Shown here: positions 1 through 8,551 of the stretch, in pieces
How positions within the stretch are numbered: the stretch's first letter is position 1
How the letters are laid out: every line of letters begins with the position of its first letter
Source: Alloprevotella sp.
GTDB lineage: Bacteria > Bacteroidota > Bacteroidia > Bacteroidales > Bacteroidaceae
DNA length: 20,965 nucleotides
NCBI GenBank assembly: GCA_015259235.1
Contig: JABZGM010000010.1
Location: 1 to 20,965, forward strand
Direction of reading: 5' to 3'
Notes under the pieces: generated by a model
Told to the model about the DNA's origin: nothing
Databases searched by the model: none
The model's input: the letters and a program-made list of their open reading frames with translations, nothing else
Position numbers and translations under genes: made by a program

Positions 1-296
1 GCTTTATAGAGGTCGTCTTGTGTTGTGACTATGTTTTCTATTTCAGAGCTATCTTTTAAATATAATGATTAGTAATTTATTTAGCTCTTTCCTTAGAGAT
101 TATTTTCAGCATGAATTTGATAATTCTGAGAAATTGAGATAGCAAATTGGATTAAAAGAAAAAAGTTTTGTCACTTTTTCGTGGATTTTTCACTCTTTTG
201 CCCTCTTTCGATCCATATATAGTAAGGGCTTGTTGACTTGTTTGCTCCATTTTTGCATTTTACGAAAGAAAATTTGATGGATTTTGCAATGTTCAC
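1..296. other. AT-rich intergenic stretch, no gene seen
   Basis: This stretch is strongly AT-rich with several T and A runs. No reading frame of useful length or with recognisable protein content is present on either strand, and I see no tRNA-like or other folded RNA. It is upstream non-coding DNA of the susC promoter, possibly including the end of an intergenic region whose neighbour lies outside the window. Confidence 0.5.
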
Positions 297-327
297 TTTG
301 CTATTGTGGTACTTTTTACTATATTTG
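297..327 (+). promoter_or_regulatory. Bacteroidetes-type promoter of susC
   Basis: TTTG at 297-300 is followed by 19 bases and then TATATTTG at 320-327, a full match to the Bacteroidetes -33/-7 consensus TTTG / TAnnTTTG. Transcription would start near 334, giving a leader of about 120 bases before the susC ATG at 456. The elements are seen; promoter activity is inferred from the consensus. Confidence 0.75.
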
Positions 328-455
328 CGACCAAACCCATGAAACATTTAGACCTGCCAAGAGAGATTGCCTTTGAAAACAATACCAGAAAACAGCGGCA
401 TCCGCAATCCACTTGAGCGTTCTATACTAATACCTATCCTCCTAATCAATCGAAC

Positions 456-3400
456 ATGAACAACAAGTTCCATCTTTCCGATTCGTTTGTGCCTCTTTGG
501 TACAAGTACATGGCGCAACGTGCGTTGCCTCTCACTTTAGGATTCTTTGCTGCTCTCAGCACGATGGCAGCTGCGCCCACGTCTTCCACAGCACCTTCAA
601 GTGTGACTGTGCAACAAGCTAAGAAGCAAATCACCGTCACGGGTACGGTGATGAGCGATGAAGGCGAAAAATTGTCCGGTGTCTCTGTGACTGTGTCTGG
701 CTCACGCCAAGCAGTGGTGACCGATGCACAAGGTCGTTATTCCATCAAAGTCGCTGCAGGCAGTTCACTTCAATTCTCTTTCATTGGCTATGAGCGTCAG
801 CGTGTGGTGGCAACAGAGGGTAAACTCGATGTGACCCTCAAATTGATGGATAACAGTTTTAATGAAGCTGTGGTCATCGGTTATGGCACTGTGCGTAAAG
901 CCGATTTGGCTGGATCTGTGTCGGTGATGGACTCCAAGGCATTCAAAGAGCAACCCATCACTCGTGTGAGTGACGCTTTGCAAGGTAGAGTGAGTGGTGT
1001 GCAAGTTATTGGCAGTGGTATCCCTGGTGGGGGAGTGAAGGTGCGTGTTCGTGGTACTGGTTCTATTCACAACAGCAACGAGCCTCTCTATGTTGTGGAC
1101 GGAGTAGTGCGCGAATCGGGTTTGGATGGCATTAACCCTGAAGACATCCAAAACATGCAAGTGCTCAAGGATGCTTCTTCTACAGCTATCTATGGTAGCC
1201 GCGGTGCCAATGGTGTGGTATTGATCACGACCAAGAGTGGTAAAGAAGGTCAAACACAAGTGGTGTTTGATGCATCACATGGCTGGTCGAATGCTACGCA
1301 CATGCCTAAGGTGATGGGTACGAAGGAATATGCAGAACTACTCACTAAGTACAAGTTTAACGGCAATGCTCCTGCCGAATTGAAACCTTTCCTCGATGGC
1401 ACTAAGCCTGGTGTGGACTGGCTCGACATGGTGCTCCGCACAGGTCAGACGGACGATTACAAGCTCTCATTGAGCAAGGGAAATAAAGACACGCAACTCT
1501 ATGTGTCTGCCAACTACATGAAAAATTCGGGTGTGGTCGTTGGTACAGAATTTCAACGCTATAGCACCAAGGTGAATGTGCACACCAAGGTATATTCCTG
1601 GCTAGAACTCACTGCCGATATGCAAGCTGCTCGCAATGAAGGCAAGGGTAGTGGCATGTTTGGCATGAGTCTTGAAAATCCTTTGGTGCGTGCGCTCAAC
1701 TATTCTCCCTCAATGGACATGTATGAGGCAGATGGTATCAAGTTTAAGCGCGACCCCTACAACAGTATCTCAGCTGAAAACCCCTATGCTGCGCTGACTG
1801 CAGTGAAAAACAACATGATGGGGCACATGGTGAATGGGCGATTTGAGTTGAAGTTTAACATTGTGGACGGACTCACTTTCACCACCACCAACAGTGCTGA
1901 CTATCATGATCGTAAGGAGTATGGATTTGCACCCAGAGTGTTGAGTTTCGGTAAGACCTCGATGCACAATAGCGATAATTTCCATCTCATGCTTCAGAGC
2001 ACCAATAACCTCACCTACAACCACAAGTGGGGCGATCACAGTTTGGTGGCTACTGCAGTGTATGAAGCTACGAAGAGCGAAACACGCATGATGCAGATTT
2101 CGGGACAACAGCTCAAGACAGACGCAGTGGAATACTGGGATGTGAAGAATGCAGCTGTGCGTGATGAGAATAACAATTACTCAGCTTATGCTCTGCTCTC
2201 TGGAGTGGGTCGTGTGATGTACAACTATGCCGACCGCTACATGCTCACCGCAACGTTCCGTGCCGACGGTTCTAGCCGCTTCTCCAAAAACAAGTGGGGC
2301 TATTTCCCCTCTATCGCAGCGGCTTGGTCAGTGACCAACGAGGAGTTCATGAAACCTATGCGTAGCGTGGTCAACAACATGAAGCTCCGCGCTAGCTATG
2401 GTGTGATTGGTAATCAAAATATTACCCCATACTCCACCCTTGGTTTGCTCTCTGTGACGGGCTTCAACTTCGGTGGTAAGAGTGATTTCACAGGATATAG
2501 TCCTTCTTCTGTGCCTACTCCTGATTTGACTTGGGAAAAGACCCACCAATTAGACTTCGGTCTTGACGTGAGTTTCTGGAACAACCGCATCGAACTTGGA
2601 GTAGACTTTTTTGCAAAGCACACCTATGATGCGCTTCTCCAACGCTCACAGTCACACTATGTGGGTGGTCTCCGCTATTGGGTGAATGCTGGTGAAATCA
2701 CCAACACGGGTGTAGACCTCTCCCTCACCGCGCGAATAGTGCAAACCAATGATTTCCAATGGACTTCAACTCTCAATGGTTCGTACAACAAGAATAAGGT
2801 GGTGAAACTCACTTCCGAAGAACCAATCATCTATGGTAATTCTCCTGCTGGCGGCACGGTAGATGCTGTGAGCATCGTGAAAGAAGGCGAAGCTGTGGGC
2901 ACGTTCTATGGTTATGTGTGGGAAGGCATCGACAAGGACGGCAAGGACAAGTACACCGATTTCAACAACAATGGTAAGTTGGATGCTGGTGACCGCCGTG
3001 TTTTGGGCAAGGCTAACCCTGATTTCACCCTCGGATGGAACAACAGTCTGCGCTACAAACAATGGGAACTCAATGCGTTCTTCAATGCTGCCTTTGGTGC
3101 ACAACGCCTCAACATTGCCCGCTTCTTGATGAATGCGATGCCTGGTGCATCTGCTTTCGTCACCGATGCTGACTATGTGAAGAATATGGGTGTGACGATG
3201 CCTCGTCTTGATGCTGTGGGTAACCAAAACTATGGTAACTCTAGCAAGTGGATTGAAAATGCTGACTATCTCCGTTTGGAAAATATCAGTTTGGCTTATA
3301 ACCTGACAAAGCAACAAACGAAGTTTGCCGATGTTCGCCTTTCCTTTGGTGTGCAAAATCTCTTCACCATCACTGGATATAAGGGAGCCGACCCTGCTGG

Positions 3401-3497
3401 CTTCTCCTTTGGCAATCATGACTACGAAAATGGTGTAGACATGGGCGGATACCCCGCACCCCGCACCTTCACGCTTGGCGCACGCTTCACTTTCTAA
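456..3497 (+). CDS. susC: SusC/RagA-family TonB-linked outer-membrane transporter
   Basis: Outer-membrane TonB-dependent transporter of the SusC class, which pairs with a SusD lipoprotein to import bound glycans or peptides with energy from TonB-ExbBD. The 1013-residue protein has a signal peptide (hydrophobic core about residues 22-40). A carboxypeptidase-regulatory-like beta-sandwich follows (about 58-132), ending in the SusC-type junction VVIGYGT near 139-145. The plug (about 145-262) contains LYVVDGV, VLKDASSTAIYGSRGANGV and ITTKSG, and a long beta-barrel ends in an aromatic residue (RFTF), as expected for BAM-dependent insertion. A second ATG at 510 would shorten the long N-region of the signal peptide and is a possible true start. 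susD follows 56 bases downstream, so the two form an operon. No glycosidase, peptidase or sensor gene lies beside it, so the substrate cannot be named. Confidence 0.93.
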   Translation: MNNKFHLSDSFVPLWYKYMAQRALPLTLGFFAALSTMAAAPTSSTAPSSVTVQQAKKQITVTGTVMSDEGEKLSGVSVTVSGSRQAVVTDAQGRYSIKVAAGSSLQFSFIGYERQRVVATEGKLDVTLKLMDNSFNEAVVIGYGTVRKADLAGSVSVMDSKAFKEQPITRVSDALQGRVSGVQVIGSGIPGGGVKVRVRGTGSIHNSNEPLYVVDGVVRESGLDGINPEDIQNMQVLKDASSTAIYGSRGANGVVLITTKSGKEGQTQVVFDASHGWSNATHMPKVMGTKEYAELLTKYKFNGNAPAELKPFLDGTKPGVDWLDMVLRTGQTDDYKLSLSKGNKDTQLYVSANYMKNSGVVVGTEFQRYSTKVNVHTKVYSWLELTADMQAARNEGKGSGMFGMSLENPLVRALNYSPSMDMYEADGIKFKRDPYNSISAENPYAALTAVKNNMMGHMVNGRFELKFNIVDGLTFTTTNSADYHDRKEYGFAPRVLSFGKTSMHNSDNFHLMLQSTNNLTYNHKWGDHSLVATAVYEATKSETRMMQISGQQLKTDAVEYWDVKNAAVRDENNNYSAYALLSGVGRVMYNYADRYMLTATFRADGSSRFSKNKWGYFPSIAAAWSVTNEEFMKPMRSVVNNMKLRASYGVIGNQNITPYSTLGLLSVTGFNFGGKSDFTGYSPSSVPTPDLTWEKTHQLDFGLDVSFWNNRIELGVDFFAKHTYDALLQRSQSHYVGGLRYWVNAGEITNTGVDLSLTARIVQTNDFQWTSTLNGSYNKNKVVKLTSEEPIIYGNSPAGGTVDAVSIVKEGEAVGTFYGYVWEGIDKDGKDKYTDFNNNGKLDAGDRRVLGKANPDFTLGWNNSLRYKQWELNAFFNAAFGAQRLNIARFLMNAMPGASAFVTDADYVKNMGVTMPRLDAVGNQNYGNSSKWIENADYLRLENISLAYNLTKQQTKFADVRLSFGVQNLFTITGYKGADPAGFSFGNHDYENGVDMGGYPAPRTFTLGARFTF

Positions 3498-3553
3498 GGG
3501 AGATGACTGTCTAGCATCTCGCACATGTTACATCCTACTAATCGATATTTCTC

Positions 3554-5209
3554 ATGAAATCCAAGATATTTCTTGCGGCTCTATTTGCCGCTTCACTCTT
3601 TGGCATCACTGCTTGCTCTGATTTTCTCAACGAAGACCCTAAGGGTAAACTCGTGCCTGGTGGATATTTCACTTCGCAAGATGAGCTCAACATGAGCTTG
3701 GTGTCGCTCTTCACCAAAGTCACCGACTCACAGTCTTACACAAACATGATGTATCCCCAATGGCAGGGCGATGACATCACTGCCAATCCTGGTTCTAACA
3801 AGCAGGCTTGTGCACAGTTGGATGCCTTCTCTCCCTCGGCTGACAATAAGGGTGTGGTGGCTGCTTGGAACAAGCACTATGACATTATCCATGAAGCTAA
3901 CTTCATCATTGATAATGCGCAGCGCACTCCTACTTCAAAGGCGGAACTAGAAATAGCACTAGGGCAAGCCTACTACTGGCGTGCTTATGCTTACTTCTAT
4001 CTCGTGCGCGTGTTTGGTCCACTCCCCCTCAATCTTCACAATGAGGATGATCACGGCACTGCAGAGCTTTCCTCTGTGGAAAAGGTGTATGAACAGATTC
4101 TCGCTGACTTGATGAAGGCAGATAGCTACAACCTCCCTGCTACCTACAAGGGCGAACCTCGACAGATGTTTGGAGCAGAGGTGTATGTGACACAACAAGC
4201 TGTGAAATCTACCCTCTCTGCTGTTTACATGGCTATGGCAGGCTATCCGCTCAACAAGGGTACTGAGTATTACGCTAAGGCTGCTGAGGCTGCTGAGGCT
4301 GTGATCCAAGGTCAAAAGGCAGGAAAGTACAACACGAAGCTCGAAGCGGAATGGAAACAAATCCATTCTATGGGCAACAATTATAGCCTCGAAACCATCC
4401 TCGGTATCAACAATTCTCCCAACCGCTCTTGGAGCCACGACTCACAACTCACCAGTACGATGCTTTTTGAAAGCCTTGGTGGCTGGGGTGACGCGTGGGG
4501 TGAAATCGCTTTCTGGAAGCGCATGCCCGATGGTCCTCGTAAGGCTGCTACTTATGATCCTAAGCTCCTGAAAGATGGTAAGCTCTATGATTGGTGGGCG
4601 ACCACAGATGGCAAGTCTATCGCTGAGGGTAAGAAGAATGCTGTGGTGCCCGAATATCACCCCATGTTCTCTCTCTTCACCGTGAACGACGATGGTAAGG
4701 GTGGACAAATGCTGGCTCCCTACGACTATTCTGCTAAGAAGTGGAGAGGTATGCTCAATGGTCGCCGTCACCGCGTGATTCGCTACGCAGAAGTGTTGTT
4801 GTGGTATGCCGAAAGTGCTGCTCGCTCTGGCAAGGCTGATCTCTCTTTGGCAAAGGAGTGCTTGAAACTCGTGCGTCAGCGCGCTGTGGAAGCTGGAGAA
4901 GTGGACAAGGTGCATGGTGTGAGCATTGACGCGATGACTGCCGAGCAGTTGGCACAAGCTGCTTATGAAGAGCATGGCTGGGAAATCGCAGGACACTGGG
5001 TGTCTATGGTGACTCGTCGTGCCGACCAACTTCGCATGAACGATCTCAAAAACACCTTCGCAAACCGTGTGGCTAACCAACCTATCGAAGTGGCACCCGG
5101 CTTCACTGCTACAGAAGCCGTGCCTGTGAGCGGAGCTTGGAACGACAATATGAACTATGTGCCCTATCCTCTCCAAGAAACAGAAAAAAATCCTAACTTG
5201 AGACGATAA
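3554..5209 (+). CDS. susD: SusD/RagB-family nutrient-binding lipoprotein
   Basis: Surface lipoprotein that caps the SusC barrel and delivers ligand to it. The 551-residue protein starts with a lipoprotein signal peptide whose lipobox ends ITAC, making Cys21 the lipidated residue. SDFLNEDPKG follows, the typical start of mature SusD proteins. The N-terminal half carries the SusD-like alpha-helical (TPR-type) region, including WNKHYDIIHEANFIID and AYYWRAYAYFYLVRVFGPLPL. The C-terminal half has the RagB/SusD segment with the helix RHRVIRYAEVLLWYAESAAR and the late motif YPLQETEKNPNLRR, typical of the family C-terminus. It is co-transcribed with susC (56-base gap) and followed by a strong terminator about 105 bases downstream. 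Family membership is clear; the ligand is unknown because no CAZyme or protease is nearby. Confidence 0.93.
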   Translation: MKSKIFLAALFAASLFGITACSDFLNEDPKGKLVPGGYFTSQDELNMSLVSLFTKVTDSQSYTNMMYPQWQGDDITANPGSNKQACAQLDAFSPSADNKGVVAAWNKHYDIIHEANFIIDNAQRTPTSKAELEIALGQAYYWRAYAYFYLVRVFGPLPLNLHNEDDHGTAELSSVEKVYEQILADLMKADSYNLPATYKGEPRQMFGAEVYVTQQAVKSTLSAVYMAMAGYPLNKGTEYYAKAAEAAEAVIQGQKAGKYNTKLEAEWKQIHSMGNNYSLETILGINNSPNRSWSHDSQLTSTMLFESLGGWGDAWGEIAFWKRMPDGPRKAATYDPKLLKDGKLYDWWATTDGKSIAEGKKNAVVPEYHPMFSLFTVNDDGKGGQMLAPYDYSAKKWRGMLNGRRHRVIRYAEVLLWYAESAARSGKADLSLAKECLKLVRQRAVEAGEVDKVHGVSIDAMTAEQLAQAAYEEHGWEIAGHWVSMVTRRADQLRMNDLKNTFANRVANQPIEVAPGFTATEAVPVSGAWNDNMNYVPYPLQETEKNPNLRR

Positions 5210-5313
5210 TTGTCTCGACAGAGTGTGGAAGTAGTCTTAGAGGTGTCAGTTGGATAGCTGAGCAGCCTCTGAGCAACCTTTCTTGCTCTTCCTTCACTAA
5301 TCTCCTAGAGATG

Positions 5314-5351
5314 AGCCGCGTCAAAATCCAATAGTTTTGACGCGGCTTTTT
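5314..5351 (+). terminator. Intrinsic terminator of the susCD operon
   Basis: A perfect 13-bp stem (5314-5326 with 5335-5347, GC-rich base) has an 8-base loop and runs straight into five T residues. It sits 105 bases after the susD stop codon. Confidence 0.88.
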
Positions 5352-5408
5352 GGGTGCATCAACGAGGATATGCATAGGTTCGGGAGTTCGTTAATAAGAA
5401 ATTAAGGC

Positions 5409-5604
5409 ATAAACCCCAATCGGTCATTAGACCGTTATACCCGTAATTGAATAGATAACTTCCTGTCATCTTTCATTTTCTTGTTGGCAACTTATCTTTC
5501 GTTCGTTCTCAACGTAGCTCGCTATGCCTTCGAACTAACGACAAACAATCTGCTCAACAATCAAATAAAATCTGTTCAGGAGCTAATGACCGATTGGGGA
5601 TAAA
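5409..5604. mobile_element. MITE-like element with 17-bp terminal inverted repeats and 5-bp target duplication
   Basis: Perfect 17-bp terminal inverted repeats, CCCCAATCGGTCATTAG at 5414-5430 and its reverse complement at 5583-5599, bound a 186-bp AT-rich non-coding body. The pentamer ATAAA flanks both ends (5409-5413 and 5600-5604), as expected for a target-site duplication. Inside is an imperfect inverted pair (5495-5508 with 5532-5545, 11 of 14 positions matching), further flanked by TTGTTG (5481-5486) and CAACAA (5555-5560), so the transcript could fold into a long hairpin. No reading frame of note is present. The structure is that of a non-autonomous transposon derivative, mobilised in trans by an unknown transposase. 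It lies between the susD terminator and the promoter of the next receptor gene. Confidence 0.75.
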
Positions 5605-5661
5605 TGGTGAGAATTCTTAAAAAAGATTATATATATGGTGCGAAATCACTAGATATAGGTA

Positions 5662-5692
5662 TTGCACACAAAAGAATAAAGTGAGAACTTTG
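5662..5692 (+). promoter_or_regulatory. Candidate promoter of the TonB receptor gene
   Basis: TTG at 5662-5664, 20 bases, then GAACTTTG at 5685-5692. This matches the Bacteroidetes TAnnTTTG -7 box except at the first base. It would leave a leader of about 95 bases before the ATG at 5796. Spacing is right, but one mismatch and the AT-rich setting keep confidence moderate. Confidence 0.42.
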
Positions 5693-5795
5693 CCCCCGAA
5701 AAACAAATACTGGCAGTAGAAAGTAGGCTCTCTATGATTTCTATTTCCTCTATTTTCTTAACAATCAAGTTTATCCTAAATTAAACACTTTGATT

Positions 5796-8363
5796 ATGAA
5801 GAAAAACTACGCTCTCTTTTTGGCTTTGAGTGGTTCACTTATCTCCACTTCTGCCTTTGCTGCGCAATTTTCTGATGCTTCAGCTTTGAGCAATAATGCT
5901 CCTTCGCAAACAGCGATTGCTACAACGCAAACGCCTAACAGCCTCCCTGCTCACATTGTGGGACACGTGCGCAACACAGAGACGCAAGAGTTTCTCCCCC
6001 ACGTGCTTGTGGAAGTGCTAGGTACTAAAATCTCTGTTACTACTGACGTGACTGGTCACTTCATGTTGAAGAATCTCCCTGTGGGAAAACTTCGCGTGCG
6101 CGTGGCTGTGCCTGGTTTTGAACCTCAAATCCACGAAATCACGACTACCTCTGACGCAACCCTCGTTTCTGACTTCGAGATTGTGCCTAACGATGTGAAC
6201 CTTGGTGACGTGGTGGTTTCTGCTACTCGTAACGTAACTAAGCGCCGTTTGGCTCCAACTCTGGTGAATGTGCTCGATGCTAAAATATTTGACCGCACAC
6301 AGAGTTCTTTCCTTTCTCAGGCTTTGAAATATCAACCTGGCGTACGCGTGGAAGACAACTGCCAAAACTGCGGTTTCTCACAAGTGCGCATCAATGGTCT
6401 TGATGGTCCTTACTCTCAAATCCTCGTAGACTCTCGTCCTGTTTACAGTGCATTGGCTGGTGTCTATGGTTTGGAACAAATCCCTACCAACATGATTGAA
6501 CGCATCGAAGTGATGCGCGGTGGTGGTAGTGCTTTGTTCGGTTCTTCGGCTATTGCGGGTGTCATCAATGTCATTACCAAAGATCCTACGTCTTCTTCAG
6601 CAAGTTTTTCTCACGAAATTCGCGGCATCGGTGGTTTGAACACATTTGAAAATACCACAAACCTCAATGCCACTTATGTAACAGAAAACAATAAGTTGGG
6701 CATCACCATCTTTGGTCAGCTTCACCATCGTTCTCCTTACGACTACACTGGCGATGGCTATTCAGAATTGCCTATGCTCGATGGTAGCAACGTGGGTATG
6801 CGTGCTTTCTTCCGTGTGTCTGACTATTCTAAACTTACTGCTGAATTGCACAACACTCGTGAATTCCGCCGTGGTGGTGACAACTTTGATGAAGAACCTC
6901 ACAATGCACACGTGGCAGAGCAACTTCGTCACAACAACATCACAGGTAGTTTGAACTACAACTTCATTTCTCCCGATGCTAAGCACCGTTTCAATGCTTA
7001 TGCTTCCTTCATGAAGGTGCAACGTGAGAGCTACTATGGCGGTGGTGAGAAGACTGTGAACCAATATATGACTCAAATAAAGGAAGACCTAGCAAGCTTC
7101 ACCCAAGATGATGCAAAAGAAATGCGCAAACGCATGATCAGCTATGGTCGCACAAATGGTATGACCAATGTATTTGGTGCGCAATACTCTTACGACTTCG
7201 ATCAATGCTTGTTTATGCCTTCACAATTCACCGTTGGCTTGGAAAGATCTAGCGACAATTTGGAGGACAAGAGTGGTTATCGCAAGGCATTCATCAATCA
7301 GAAGGTGAACACCAACTCTCTCTACTTGCAAAATGAGTGGAAGAACGATATGTGGAGCTTCCTCCTCGGTGGTCGTCTCGACAAGCACAGCTTGGTGAAG
7401 AAAGCTATTTTCTCTCCACGTGCTAACTTGCGTTTCAACCCCACGAAAGACCTCGTGCTTCGTGCCAACTTTAGCTCTGGTTTCCGTGCTCCTCAAGTGT
7501 TTGATGAAGACTTGCACGTAGCCAACGCTGGTGGCGACTTGATTCTTATCGAAAACGATCCCAACCTCCACGAAGAACGCTCTAACAGCTTCAGCCTTTC
7601 TTCTGACTGGTACACTCACTTCGGAGCTTGGCAACTGAACCTTACTGCCGAAGGATTCTACACCGAACTTCACGATGCTTTCTCGCTCACTCAGAAATCA
7701 GAAACTGAAAAGGGCTCCTACAAAGAAATCGTGAATGTTCGCAGTAACTCTAAAGGTGCAAAGGTGATGGGTGTAAGTTTGGAAGGTCGTCTCACGCTTC
7801 CTAAGACTTGGTCGCTCCAAATGGGAGTGACTTACCACAAGAACCAATGGAACGAGGCGAAAAAGTGGGATGTCGGTGATGCTTACGAAACTCGTCGCAT
7901 GTATCGCACTCCTGACCTCTATGGTTATTTCATCTCAACCTTCAACGTCACCAAACAGCTTGACCTTACCTTCACGGGTAACTTCACAGGTAGCATGTTA
8001 GTGGGTCACAATATTCCCACAGAGGATGATGGTAAGACCTTGTCAAAAGATGCTTATCTAGACAAGGTTTCTGCTAACATTAAGTATGACCGCGTACTCT
8101 CTGGTGAGGGTCAGACCAACAAACCCGGAGAAGTGGTTGGACCTCGCACTTTCAAGACGCCATCTTTCTTCGAACTTGGTGTGAAAGCGCAATACTCTTT
8201 CCCCATCTACAAATACTATAAGGGACAAGTATTCGCTGGTATGCAAAACATCTTCAACTCTTACCAAGATGACTTCGATCTCGGTTACAACCGCGACTCA
8301 GCTTACATCTATGGTCCTATGGCTCCCCGCAGCTTCTACGCTGGTTTCCGTGTAAACTTCTAA
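5796..8363 (+). CDS. TonB-dependent outer-membrane receptor, possibly for haem or another iron/metal complex
   Basis: An 855-residue TonB-dependent receptor. The ATG at 5796 is chosen over an in-frame TTG two codons upstream because it begins a clean signal peptide ending AFAAQ (residues 1-24). A carboxypeptidase-regulatory-like domain follows (about 53-130), then the plug (about 138-263) with VVVSATR, the segment DNCQNCGFSQVRINGLDGPY with a CxxC pair at Cys189/Cys192, IERIEVMRGGGSALFGSSAIAGVINVITK, and a beta-barrel ending in RVNF. In the barrel, FRAP at 563-566 is followed by a histidine (574) and NDPNLHEERS. This resembles the FRAP-His-NPNL signature of haem receptors such as HemR and HmuR, although the spacing differs. 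Unlike the susC product it has no SusD partner. It is monocistronic: the promoter candidate and the downstream terminator enclose only this gene. The ligand is an inference; receptor class is secure. Confidence 0.9.
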   Translation: MKKNYALFLALSGSLISTSAFAAQFSDASALSNNAPSQTAIATTQTPNSLPAHIVGHVRNTETQEFLPHVLVEVLGTKISVTTDVTGHFMLKNLPVGKLRVRVAVPGFEPQIHEITTTSDATLVSDFEIVPNDVNLGDVVVSATRNVTKRRLAPTLVNVLDAKIFDRTQSSFLSQALKYQPGVRVEDNCQNCGFSQVRINGLDGPYSQILVDSRPVYSALAGVYGLEQIPTNMIERIEVMRGGGSALFGSSAIAGVINVITKDPTSSSASFSHEIRGIGGLNTFENTTNLNATYVTENNKLGITIFGQLHHRSPYDYTGDGYSELPMLDGSNVGMRAFFRVSDYSKLTAELHNTREFRRGGDNFDEEPHNAHVAEQLRHNNITGSLNYNFISPDAKHRFNAYASFMKVQRESYYGGGEKTVNQYMTQIKEDLASFTQDDAKEMRKRMISYGRTNGMTNVFGAQYSYDFDQCLFMPSQFTVGLERSSDNLEDKSGYRKAFINQKVNTNSLYLQNEWKNDMWSFLLGGRLDKHSLVKKAIFSPRANLRFNPTKDLVLRANFSSGFRAPQVFDEDLHVANAGGDLILIENDPNLHEERSNSFSLSSDWYTHFGAWQLNLTAEGFYTELHDAFSLTQKSETEKGSYKEIVNVRSNSKGAKVMGVSLEGRLTLPKTWSLQMGVTYHKNQWNEAKKWDVGDAYETRRMYRTPDLYGYFISTFNVTKQLDLTFTGNFTGSMLVGHNIPTEDDGKTLSKDAYLDKVSANIKYDRVLSGEGQTNKPGEVVGPRTFKTPSFFELGVKAQYSFPIYKYYKGQVFAGMQNIFNSYQDDFDLGYNRDSAYIYGPMAPRSFYAGFRVNF

Positions 8364-8408
8364 TCTATTTTACACTCAAACATCTAATCTGTTTTACTAT
8401 AAACGCAC

Positions 8409-8450
8409 CGACCGCGACAAACATTGATTTGTCGCGGTCGTTTTTGTTTT
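8409..8450 (+). terminator. Intrinsic terminator of the TonB receptor gene
   Basis: A perfect 13-bp GC-rich stem (8409-8421 with 8428-8440) has a 6-base loop and is followed by TTTTTGTTTT. It begins 46 bases after the receptor stop codon. Confidence 0.9.
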
Positions 8451-8480
8451 GCTATGATGGGTTGAATCCACAATGAACGA

Positions 8481-8517
8481 ATAAGTCCGATATTTCACAG
8501 GGAGATGTCGGACTTAT
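8481..8517 (-). terminator. Hairpin downstream of polA, weak terminator candidate
   Basis: A 10-bp perfect stem (8481-8490 with 8508-8517) lies 35 bases beyond the polA stop, in the convergent gap. In the polA direction only a poor T tract follows, so it may be a weak or factor-assisted terminator or a 3'-end-stabilising hairpin. Confidence 0.4.
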
Positions 8518-8551
8518 CATATTACGCTCCAATGAGCTTATTAGTTAGTTC

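Noticed and set aside
2766..3524. A 252-codon open frame on the minus strand opposite susC
   Set aside because: It lies wholly opposite strong SusC barrel coding sequence, is rich in His/Ile/Val from antisense codons and has no recognisable motif. The same holds for the other antisense frames over susD, polA, gldM and the receptor.
5605..5795. A riboswitch (for example cobalamin) in the receptor leader
   Set aside because: No B12-box-like or other recognisable aptamer motif is present; the leader is short, AT-rich and apparently unstructured.
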